Origin: Tupaia tana
Taxonomy: Eukaryota; Chordata; Mammalia; Scandentia; Tupaiidae
Length of the DNA: 64,000 nucleotides
Assembly (NCBI GenBank): GCA_026018925.1
Contig: JAKSZU010000009.1
Location: 82,825,407 to 82,889,406, forward strand
Direction: 5' to 3'
How positions within the stretch are numbered: position 1 is the first letter of the stretch; each line of letters opens with the position of its first letter. Of the stretch, positions 54,684-64,000 are shown in pieces. Under the pieces are notes generated by a model. The model had not been told where the DNA came from, ran no database searches, and worked only from the letters and a program-made list of their open reading frames with translations. Both the position numbers and the translations under genes were made by a program.

Positions 54684-56830
54684 TCCAGGGATGCAAGGGT
54701 AGTTCAACATAGGCAAAACCATAAATGTAATACACCATATCAACAGAAAGAAAGATAAAAACCATATAATCATTTCAATCGATGCAGTAAAAGCATTTGA
54801 CAAAATACAACATTCCTTTATAATTAAGACTCTCCATAAAACTGGCATATAAGGATCGTTTCTTAGCATAATAAAAAGCCAACTATGAAAAACCTATAGC
54901 TAACGTTATACTGAATGGGGAAAAGTTAAAAGCCTTTCCACTAAAAACTGGTCCAAGACAAGGCTGCCCGCTTTATCTGCTCCTATTCAATATAGTATTG
55001 ACAGTCCTTGCCAGTGCAATAAGTAAAGAGAAGGAAATAAAAGGCATTCCAATAGGGAAGAAGAGCTGAAATAGTCTCTGTTTGTAGACGACATGATTGT
55101 ATACATTAAAGACCCAATAGTATCCACAAAAAAAATCCTTGAAGTAATAAAGGCATACAGTAAAGTGGCAGGATACAAAATTAACTTACAAAAATCTATA
55201 GCATTTCTATATACAATCAACAAGCAGACAAATACCAGACAGAAGAAAGTAATCCCATTTGCCATAGCCACAAGAAACATAAGATACTTAGGAATAAACC
55301 TAACCAAGGAAGTCAAAGACCTCTACAAGGAAAACTATGAAAACCATAACAAGGAAATTGAAAAAAAAACACTAAAAAGTGGAAGGATATCCCATGTTCC
55401 TGAATTGGGAAAATTAATATAATCAAAATGGCAATCCAACCCAAATTAATTTACATATTTAATGCAATCCCTAGAAAGTTACAGGAGACATTCTTCACAG
55501 ATTTAGAAAAGACTATCATAGAATTTGCATGGAACCATAAAAGACAGTTTTGCTAAAGCCATCATGTGCAAGAAGACTGAAGTAGATGGCATCTCATTTT
55601 CTGACCCCAAAATGTATTACAAAACTGTGATCATCAAAAGAGCATGGTATTGGCACAAAAACAGACATGAGGACCAATGGAATGGAGTAGAGACCCCAGA
55701 AATAAACCCCAAATCATACAGTCAACTCATCTTTGACAAAGGATACCAGTCAACCATGTGGGAAAGGGAAACCTCTTTAGCAAATAGTGCTGGAAAAACT
55801 AGATATACTCCTGCAGAAAGATTAATCTGAACCCCTATCTGTCACCATTAACAAGAATCTACACAAAGTGAATCAAATATGTAAACTTAAGACTGCAAAC
55901 TATAAAACTACTGGTGAAAAACACTGGAGAAACTCTGGAAGACATTGCGGTAGGCAAAGACTTCTTAAGCAAGGCCCCCAAAGCACAGGAAATAATCCCT
56001 CAAATAGACAGATGGGATTACACCAGATTAAGAAGTTTCTTCACAGCAAAGGACACCATGATTAGTGTGAATCAACAGACCTCAGAATGGAAGATAATTT
56101 TTGTTACCTGTGCCTCAGATAAGGGACTGATAACCAGATTACATAGGGACTCAAGCAGCTTACCTGGAAGAAAATTATTAACCCAATTAAAAGATGGGAA
56201 AATGAGCTAAATAAGCAACTCTCTAAGGAAGACATAGGAACAGCCAAAAAGCATATAAAAAAATGCTTAGCATCCCTCATTGTAAGGGAGATGCAGATCA
56301 AAACTACAACGAGATACCACCTAACCCCAGTCAGAATGACAAAGGTTAAAGAAAAAAATTGTGGTAAGTGCTGGAGGGGGTGTGGTGAAAGGGGAACACT
56401 CCTACACTGTTGATGGGAATGTAAATTGGTCCAGCCACTGTGGAGAACAATATGGAGGTTCCTCAAAGACCTTCAAATAGAACTATCATATGATCCAGCA
56501 AACCCATGCCTGTGTATGTACCCAAAAGCAGGAGAATGCTCTGTTAGAAAAGTGCTTGCACAACTATATTCATTGCAGCATTTTTCATGATTGCTAAGAC
56601 ATGGAACCAACCCAAATGTCCACAGACAGATGAATGGATTGAAAAACTGTGGCATATATACTCCATGGAATACTATTCAGCCATAAAAAACAACAAGGCC
56701 CTGGCATTTAATAGAAAGTGGATGAATTTGGAAGATTGGTTGCTGAGTGAAGCAGGTCATCCTATGAAAGGGAGACACTCTTTGTCTCCACTTAACATAT
56801 ACCAACTGCCCACACTCTATAGTAGAGACT
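54684..56830 (+). pseudogene. LINE-1 ORF2 3' half, broken
   Basis: Open pieces at 55093-55422, 55525-55830, 55914-56210 and 56587-56832 are successive parts of one ORF2 in different frames. Motifs in order: [59 protein letters not shown]. The last piece extends beyond [10 protein letters not shown] to the family's usual end. The protein is not makeable. Confidence 0.88.
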
Positions 56831-57110
56831 GAAAGACTGGAGAACATAAAAGCATTAAAAAGTGTAATGGACACTAGCGACAAAGTGGAAAGAGAGTGTG
56901 GGAGGGGAAGAGCATAGAAAAGGAAATTTTGGGGGAAAAATAGAAAGGTAAGACACTTGTGGGATCTGTTGACAAGGATGTGTAAAGTATTCTCAACTGG
57001 GTTGGACTGAGGTGTACATAATGCTTGGTAAAGTCTCTTTATAATATAAAGGATGTATATCAATTGAATGTATGAATAATAATACTACTAATAATTTTTA
57101 AAAGAAAAAA
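54684..57110 (+). mobile_element. 5'-truncated LINE-1 (RT to 3'UTR)
   Basis: Begins inside ORF2 at the point matching 38196 (ATTCCAGGGATGCAAGGGT) and runs to an A-rich tail near 57110. The RT site reads FVDDMIVY (55086 onward) instead of FADD. Several frameshifts and stops split ORF2. The C-terminal Cys motif is degraded and [13 protein letters not shown] is at 56600. Only AAAGTA matches on both sides, so the target duplication is unclear. Older than the 34939 copy. Confidence 0.92.
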
Positions 57111-57449
57111 AGTAATTGCTATTTGATGAGACAATGAACTGTTTGCAATGATTTCAGCAGAGATTTATTTCTCTTGCTTAGCACTTGACTTAAAATGGTG
57201 CATGATCTAGATCTTGCCTAGATTGCATTTTGTTAAACAGAGAAAAGACACATTCAGGATGATTTGGGGACAACGCTATTTCAACCACATCTTCAAAAGT
57301 CCTTTTCCCTTGGCTATTATTTCCTGGTTGTTGGAAAGAACTTGGTTATCTAGCACCTTGTGTTATATGTAACTGGGTTTTCTTTGTATCACTTGGTGTA
57401 GACAGATTAAAAGCACTCTATTTGGAGCCAGTTTATCAGTTTATTCTTT

Positions 57450-57741
57450 CTTTCTTTTTTTTTTTTTTTTTTTTTTTTTGCAGAGGTTTTCGCTACTGGG
57501 TGCGTTTGTTTGCCAGAAAGACAGAGAGAGACAGAGAGACAGAAAGGGGCGAAAAATCACCCCCCTTGGGGAGTTATGGTCACCCTGCAGTCCCTTCTCT
57601 TCCATTCTCCTCTCAGGATCTTGGGCATGCATGCACATGTGCCTGGCATGAGTTTAAGCCACCAGGTCCAAGACTCAAACCACAGTCGACTACATGGGAG
57701 TCCAATGACATAGCTATTAGACCAACTGCTAGTCCCACCAA
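57450..57741 (-). mobile_element. tRNA-derived SINE, antisense, long poly(T)
   Basis: A long T run (57458-57479) is followed by GCAGAGGTTTTCGCTACTGGG, CACCCCCCTTGGGGAG, and a head ending CAACTGCTAGTCCC. It is flanked by TTTATTCTTT (57440-57449 and 57742-57751). Confidence 0.9.
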
Positions 57742-59592
57742 TTTATTCTTTTATGCTCAATGAAACTTTCTCTAGTTAGTTGAAGCTCTATAAGTGAATA
57801 TATCTTTCCATTTGTAAGTAAGACCTTTGATAAGCAAATGATCATCACCTTTCATTCCACTTCTGAAGAGATTTAACATTGTTACTCTCACTGAGTAAAT
57901 TCTGGGCCATTGGAAATGTATAAACTACTTACATCAGTATTTTCCTTTGAATAGTCACCTATACAAATACATGGAATCGTAGATAAAAGAAAGAAATCAG
58001 AACACTAAAGATATACAATTCTAGTCCTTTCACTCATCTTAATTACAGATACAATGTACAAAGTAGTTATAAGTTAGCCTTGTCTAAGGCTAACGTTATT
58101 ATAATTTCTTACCTATGTTGCGTTATTTGACTTCCAGAAGAGAAGATAGTTGAGAAGGTATTCTTCATTTTATCTCCTAATGAGATTTGTATTGGGTCCT
58201 AAGGTAGGAGGAAGCAGGAAGATTTTTTAAGACATGTCATCTAAATATAAGAGCTTGATAATAAGCACATATGAGTCAATGGGGTTGGGCCATGGCTTCA
58301 GTGTAGGGGGAAAAGAAACATCTCTGCTACTTAGGCAATATCATTCTATTATTTATTCTGAATGCAATTGTGTCCTTCTAATAGTTGATGAGGACCTAAG
58401 AGGTGAGCTACAATCCTGGTTGAGCAGATTTAAAAAATCCTCATAAGTTGTATCTGAGGATTACTAGTGATGTGAAACACATATAATTTTCTAATGGAGA
58501 AAGCCATGAAATCCCTGGAAGCTCCACTTACAGAACTGAAGCTAAACTGAAGTTAGGCTCCTTAGGAATGCCTCACATTCTCGGACATCATCACTCACTG
58601 CTGCTGATAAAATATGACCTAACTACTCAGGTCATGGAGATGTTTCATCCCAGGGTGGGGGATTCCATGTATGCAGTTTCAGTCATACTTAAGAGAGAAA
58701 TGGGAACTGGCTGACATTAGAAAACTATGATTCAACTTGAGGATTAAGCCTGAAAAAGAAGTAAGGGAAATAAGAGGAGGAGAAAAGGGAAGGCAAAAAA
58801 TGGGAGGAGAACTTGAGAACTTGCCAACAGTGTTAGTCAGATTTTCTCTTGGTCCTTATATGAATGCGTTGCTATTTTGAGCTCTCCATCACTGAGCACT
58901 GTGGGGAAAAGCTTCTATTGAAATTTTAAAAATAAATAAGAGATGTACACTCTATGTATAGACGTGCAAAGTCGTGGATTTATAAAGCTATCTGAAATAT
59001 TGGAACCTAGCTGGAAGTGACTATTTGTATCTCTAGACCATTCATTAGCCACATCAGCACTTAACCATTTCTTTCTCTGGACATCTGTTTTTATTGTAAA
59101 GAGACAAATAGAGGGTCTGTAAGAGGTGATAGAAATAGCTAGAGCATTCAGAAAGTCTAAAAAATATGGTACCATCAGAATGACAAAAAGATTTTCCCCA
59201 GAGAAGGGGACTAGTGTGGGTGGTACTATTCAGTCCTGGTGGAAAATGAGTAGAGTAATATTGGTATATATAGTCCCATGCCACCATAAGGTGCCAATGA
59301 GCTCATTTTTTCTTTTATCCTATGTTACAACTAAATGCAAAATGCACACATTTTAGGTGTCTTTTTTTATTCACTTGAAGATAGATACAAGTTACATTGA
59401 CTCTGCTCCTTCATCTATCATTCTGTTTTATTTTTTAAGGTAAGGAGTATTTACATATCACTAAACATATCCCTTTTTCACTGAAGTCACCATTATGTTT
59501 CTATGTGTTTTCCATACCCAAATTTCTTCTACAAATGACTTTATTCACTGTATCTGTAGCCTTACCTCTCACTCTTTCTTAAAATCAGGATT
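57742..59592. other. 1.85 kb without a recognised gene
   Basis: AT-rich DNA with only short open frames (up to 86 codons) lacking any family resemblance. Confidence 0.45.
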
Positions 59593-59838
59593 CCAGGGCC
59601 AGTATCTGGCATGGCAGTTAAGGCAGCTGGATTCTCACATGGCTGACTGTGATTGAAGTCCTGGACCCAGTGGCTTGAAACTCACATCAAGTGCATGTGC
59701 ATGAGTGGAGGAAAGGGGATTGAGATGTGGTCATCCTTCCGTGGGGGGGTAATTTCTCACTTCCCTCTCTCTGTCTCTGTCCTCTCTGGCAAGTGCATGC
59801 ACCCTATGGCAAAAACTTAAAAACAAAAACAAAAATCT
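59593..59838 (+). mobile_element. Older tRNA-derived SINE
   Basis: CAGGGCCAGTATCTGGCATGG head, GATTGAAGTCCTGGACC B-box-like part, GTGGGGGGGTAATTTCTCAC, (CT)n and CACCCTATGGCAAAAACTT with an A-rich tail. A SINE subfamily older than that at 46602. Confidence 0.83.
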
Positions 59839-60107
59839 GACTTCTATATTTTCTAATGAAAATATTCCCTTGAAGGTCTCTAGTGACATTCTGATTAATT
59901 CATGGAGTGCTAGTTTCTCAAGTCCTCATCATCCTAGATCTATTCAAACTGTTTGACACTGTTCATCACCACATTTTGAAACTTTACTCCCTTAGTTTTC
60001 TTAACCCAATAGCTATCACAATTTTCTTCCTTCTACTACATCTATTTCCTTTTATTCTCCTTTTGGGAAAACTCTCACTCTTCCCAGCCCTTAAACATTG
60101 CTTTTCC

Positions 60108-60362
60108 AGTGACCAGCAGATAACATACGAATTACATTGCTGGACTCCCAAGTAGTAGACCATGGTTCAAGTCCTGGACCTGGCACCTTAAAACTCATGC
60201 CAGGCATATGTGGATGCATGCCCAAAATCTCAAGATACAAAAGGAGAAGGGATTGTGGCGTGGCCATCCCCCCTGGGGGTGATTTCTAGCTTTCTGTCTC
60301 TCTCTGTCTTTCTGGTAAGCGCACATGCCCTGTAGAAAAAGAAAAATCTCAAAAAAAAAGAC
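60108..60362 (+). mobile_element. tRNA-derived SINE
   Basis: GTGACCAGCAGATAACATACG head, CATGGTTCAAGTCCTGG, CATCCCCCCTGGGGGTG, and CATGCCCTGTAGAAAAAG followed by an A-rich tail. Confidence 0.87.
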
Positions 60363-60890
60363 AAAAAGATAGTTGAAAACACACTGTTCTTAACTCTGCT
60401 GCCTTTATTAATTTGTTACTGTGTTAAATGACGTTGAAAGTGAAAATCTGAGGCTTAGTCACCTGAAAACAAAAGAAAACCTGTGTGCAATGATCTATTC
60501 AGTTGTATTATCAGACTGGAAAATTCAAAGATTGTGCTTATGTAAACCTCAGATGGCATCTCTTTACCAGTTTACACCAGGGCGGCAGAGCATCTTCTTC
60601 CCAAGGTGCTAAACTCTGAGGAAAATCAGGAGTATAAGACTGTGTATATCTTTCAGGAGATATCTGAACATTCAAAAAAGACCTCAGACCATATCCCTAC
60701 CTTTGCCTCATCCTCTAAAACCCTTTCTCATCATTAATCTCAGTGACAAATTTAATCCAGTTATACGTAGGTTCTCATTAGGGGCTGAAATGTCTTGGTT
60801 CTACAATTATGCTGCATTCTCTGCCAATTAAGCACAAAGTGAATGAAAAGTGCCTCCCTTGTTAGTTCTCATTTTTGTCTTCTAACAAAT
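60363..60890. other. Intergenic DNA, nothing recognised
   Basis: No gene-like frame and no nameable repeat. Confidence 0.4.
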
Positions 60891-60995
60891 GGGTATAATA
60901 ATGTCTGCTATGACGACCTTCCTAGGTTGTGTGAGACTCAAGAAATTAACGAAAGTGTAGGCACTATTCACATATAAGAGGCTTTCACTAATTTC
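60891..60995 (+). mobile_element. Possible MIR relic
   Basis: AAATGGGTATAATAATGTCTG followed by CTAGGTTGTGTGAGACTCAA fits the 3' part of a MIR core. Short, so tentative. Confidence 0.5.
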
Positions 60996-61038
60996 CATTG
61001 TCTGAAGAACTAATCAAAGTGCAAACTTTGATAAATGC

Positions 61039-61172
61039 TGATATAGGCTAAAAAATCGTAGATTTTTGGACCAAATGTTAAAGCATTTTCTTCACTCTAA
61101 AGAATAAAAGGGTAGCTGGGCATAAATAAGCCCTAAGGAGCTTTTGAAAACATGTAATTGTAGTATATTTTC
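61039..61172 (+). repeat. 134-bp duplicated segment, copy 1
   Basis: Matches 61907-62040 at 129 of 134 positions without gaps, 868 bp apart in the same orientation. It contains a GGTAGCTGGGCATAAATAAG core. The surroundings of this copy look like ordinary unique DNA, so it is probably the source. Confidence 0.95.
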
Positions 61173-61862
61173 AAAAACATTTGAAATTACCTTTGCATGG
61201 TGACTGTAACAGATATTTCATTTGGCATTTTAGCTTGTTCTTTCTTTTATTTTGAGATAAAATATTCAAATAACTCCTTGCCATGCATGATGCAAATGTC
61301 CAACAACATTAAAGACCCTATACTTCAGCTGTAAAACAAAGAAACAAAAAACAACCCAAAACTATGTAGTTCAAAAGTCTAGGCTGTCATCTGAAACTTA
61401 CTCTGACTATCACCTAAAGATGGCATTTTAGATGAACATTTACAGTGAAATTAGAATACTTGATTCGCTGCTCTTGCTGTTTTGACACCTTTTGAAAAAA
61501 ATGTATGTGTTATAGATTTGTCACAGTAATTTCCGAGAACAAAGTAACCGTGTGGTAAGACATTTTTTTTTCTCTAGATGAGTTGCTCTTGATGAAGATA
61601 ACCTAGGCAGAGCTGAAGTTTGTAGAACAAATAAGCATTCAGCAGTAGCCAGTACTAAAACATGGTACTGAGTGCGGGGGGAAGAATAAGGAGGTGGGGA
61701 GAAAATAACTTTATAATTTAATTTTTCTTTTACTAAATATTGATGAAATCATGAAATCTAAAGGCTGATGACAACCTTGAAATTATTTGATCCTATGCTT
61801 CTCAAATTTCAATAATTCTCTACCTCTCACATGGTTTATCCATATACCTATTTATGACTAAT

Positions 61863-61865
<3 letters not shown>

Positions 61866-61895
<30 letters not shown>
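61866..61895 (+). repeat. (AC)15 microsatellite
   Basis: Thirty bases of alternating AC directly left of duplicated segment copy 2. Confidence 0.95.
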
Positions 61896-61898
<3 letters not shown>

Positions 61899-61906
61899 AT
61901 ATATGT

Positions 61907-62040
61907 TGATATAGGCTGAAAAATTGTAGATTTTTGGACCAAATGTTAAAGCGTTCTCTTCACTCTAAAGAATAAAAGGGTAGCTGGGCATAAATAAGCC
62001 CTAAGGAGCTTTTGCAAACATGTAATTGTAGTATATTTTC
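61907..62040 (+). repeat. 134-bp duplicated segment, copy 2, between microsatellites
   Basis: Five substitutions from copy 1. It lies between (AC)15 and (GT)13, which are complementary to each other. Confidence 0.95.
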
Positions 62041-62047
62041 TACATAC

Positions 62048-62089
<42 letters not shown>

Positions 62090-62111
62090 GTTTTATATAT
62101 ATGTTATATGT

Positions 62112-62147
<36 letters not shown>

Positions 62148-62148
62148 A
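62048..62148 (+). repeat. (GT)13 followed by (AT)n
   Basis: GT repeats to 62073, then an AT-alternating tract with a few interruptions (TTTT, ACAT) to 62148. Confidence 0.93.
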
Positions 62149-62230
62149 CTGTATGTACATCTTTCTCTAATCTACTCAAATTTAATTTTACTTAAAATTA
62201 TTTAATTTCTTTTAAAAGGAAACATCATAG

Positions 62231-62480
62231 AGCTGGCCACATAGCCTAGTGGTTAAGGGAGTAAGATCCCACATGGCCAACCATGGTTTGAAATCTAGCC
62301 CCAGAGGCTTGAAAACCATGTGTGTATGTGTGTGCATCAAATCCCAACAGGATGCAGAAATGGAGAAGAAGGGACTATAGTGGTGTTACTGTGCCCTATT
62401 GGGTGGTGCTTTGTCCCTCTCTTTCCTTCTCTCTTGTTCTGATCAGCGCACACACTGTCTGGCAATTGCAGAAAAAAAAA
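62231..62480 (+). mobile_element. Old tRNA-derived SINE
   Basis: GAGCTGGCCACATAGCCTAG, TGGTTAAGGGAG, ACCATGGTTTGAAATC, a (CT)-rich stretch and CTGGCAATTGCAGAAAAAAAA. The head differs from the young family. Confidence 0.75.
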
Positions 62481-62576
62481 TAAAGAACATTATATTAGTA
62501 CGTGTTTGGAAAACAAGTGAAACTTGATATAAAGAGATAGTAATTGAAGGGAAAAAGAAACTTAATTAATACATGA

Positions 62577-62806
62577 GGTTTTTTTTAGAGGGTTTTGCCT
62601 TAGAGAGTGTGCACTTGCCAGAGAGAAAAAGAGACAGAGACAGTGAGAAATCACCCCCCCACACACATACACACACACACACACACGCAAGAGGGATGAC
62701 CAGGCTGCAATACTTTCTCTTCCATTCTCCTCCTGGGATCTTGGGCATGCACACACATGTGCCCAGCATGATCTTCAAGCCACCTGGTCTGGGACTCGAA
62801 CTGTGG
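62577..62806 (-). mobile_element. tRNA-derived SINE, antisense, head truncated, with (CA)n
   Basis: TTTTTTTTAGAGGGTTTTGCC, GTGAGAAATCACCCCCCC, an internal (CA)n (62660-62686), and GGTCTGGGACTCGAACTGTGG. It ends before the first ~50 bp of the tRNA-like head. Confidence 0.83.
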
Positions 62807-63410
62807 TGTCAATTGAGTTTGGCCAGAGAAAGAACTTTGATATATTAAAATATGAAATTAGATATAAAAAGCCTCAATCTCCACAGACAAAAAGGAAATC
62901 TAGACACTTGTCACATTCCTAACAGCTGCAGAAATATCAGGGTCCCATAAAATAACAATGAAACAGCCAACTAGGACAGGAACAACAAGATTAACTGGAA
63001 ACCATAGTGACTTGGAGGAGTTCAGAGCATATAAGAAAAAAAGCTAATGCCAGAAATTTCTCCAAATCAGCCACTTCCAGGGCATATTTTCCTGGATTTA
63101 CTAAATAGACCAGTCCGCTATACTTTCTCCATTTTTATTTTTAAACATAGGCAATGAGAAGTGGTGCTCAGTATAATGCTTCAAAACCAAGTGTAACTTT
63201 CACTTATCATCAACATAATTAGGATGGTAGTAGGCAGCTCCAACTAAAACTAATGTTATTTATTAACTTAAGTAACTTTATTAGTTGCTGTTAGGTATTA
63301 ATGAACATTAGTTAAAATTTAGCAACTTTGCTATAAATGGTTCCAAATTACTTTAACTAAAATTTAGGAATTGTAATGGGGCTGGAAGACCATTTACTAT
63401 AACAATCTTA
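62807..63410. other. Intergenic DNA, nothing recognised
   Basis: AT-rich; no gene seen. Confidence 0.4.
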
Positions 63411-63530
63411 AATGGTTCAAATCAGGAAACGAAGGCCCAGAGAGAAAACAATCTTACCTACAGTAACCCAACAAGTTAACTTCAGAAATTCAATCAGAAT
63501 CCATGTCTCCTGACTGCCACTATAACCCAA
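63411..63530 (-). mobile_element. MIR relic, antisense
   Basis: AGGAAACGAAGGCCCAGAGA, then AACAATCTTACCTACAGTAA and TCAATCAGAATCCATGTCTC, is an antisense MIR core in the usual order. Confidence 0.65.
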
Positions 63531-64000
63531 TTTCTAAATACATAGTCTGTTTGGACAGCAATTTTTCTCTTCCCCTGACCCTTGTTTTAAAATGCCTATA
63601 TTTTTAAAGTGAATATCCTCTTTTAAAATAAAATTGAAGTAGTTCATTTAAGAAGTTAAGGTGAGTTTTTATTCAAAATAAAACTCAATTCTTAAGTTCA
63701 TTGATCTGATTTTATCTTTTGTCCAGCCATGACTTCATTTTTTAATCCTATTTCTTCATACCAACTCCAATCTAAAACTGGCTCCCAAATGAGTATCTCA
63801 ACTCTAACTCAAATCTGCTATCAGAATCTCTTTCATGCACCTGGTTTCATTTATCTTTGTACTTTTCAACATGTTTACACTGCCTGCACAATCTAGATTT
63901 TCTAAAGCCTCGTGACCTTTATTTCCTCATATCTGTATTTCTTTCTCAAAATGTTCTCAAAATGGGAGTTGCCCAGAAACTTCCTTCAAAGACCGAGAGA
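63531..64000. other. Intergenic DNA to the window end
   Basis: No gene or nameable repeat recognised. Confidence 0.4.

Noticed and set aside
59126-59356. 76-codon frame with Lys/Arg-rich start
   Set aside because: No family match, and a shadow frame also runs on the opposite strand; treated as chance.

Overview
This is a nuclear window from a placental mammal. It has no intact host protein-coding gene, no tRNA or rRNA gene and no CRISPR array. The evidence is LINE-1 (L1) elements of several ages, MIR and MaLR relics, a mariner relic, two class I (gammaretrovirus-like) endogenous retroviruses and about twenty copies of one tRNA-derived SINE family. That SINE has a tRNA-like head with A- and B-box-like motifs and a fixed 3' end reading CCCTATAGCAAAAACCTCTCC followed by poly(A). 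I do not recognise the host for certain. A colugo (Dermoptera, which carries lineage-specific tRNA-derived SINEs) is a guess only; a repeat-library search would settle it.

Layout. 1-1149: antisense L1 5' end whose ORF1 is open to the window edge. 1150-27738: about 20 kb of a tandem satellite with a monomer near 326 bp, roughly 44 monomers before and about 15 after an inserted provirus. 15735-22636: a 6.9-kb gammaretrovirus-like provirus with two 468-bp LTRs that I read as identical, a 4-bp target duplication, a tRNA-Pro primer site, and gag/pol/env broken by frameshifts, stops and internal deletions. Two younger SINEs sit in the downstream array.

27739-34938: older DNA with a MIR, a mariner transposase scrap, a second, much more decayed class I ERV (about 29935-33830), and an old L1. 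34939-40848: an essentially full-length L1 with a bracketing target duplication, an intact ORF1, and an ORF2 carrying both catalytic domains but at least four lesions. The interrupted old L1 resumes at 40859.

41-64 kb: ordinary intergenic or intronic-type DNA with SINEs, a SINE-L1-SINE composite flanked by one target duplication, a twin-primed L1 relic, two MaLR LTRs, a FAM32A processed pseudogene, a 5'-truncated L1 (54684-57110), microsatellites, and a 134-bp segment duplicated into an AC/GT microsatellite pair.

How the parts interact: L1 is the likely source of the machinery that mobilised the SINEs and the FAM32A retrocopy. The satellite served as a landing site for the provirus and two SINEs. 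The best candidates for a second look are the satellite array with its higher-order duplications, the apparently recent but defective provirus inside it, and the chimeric SINE-L1-SINE insertion.
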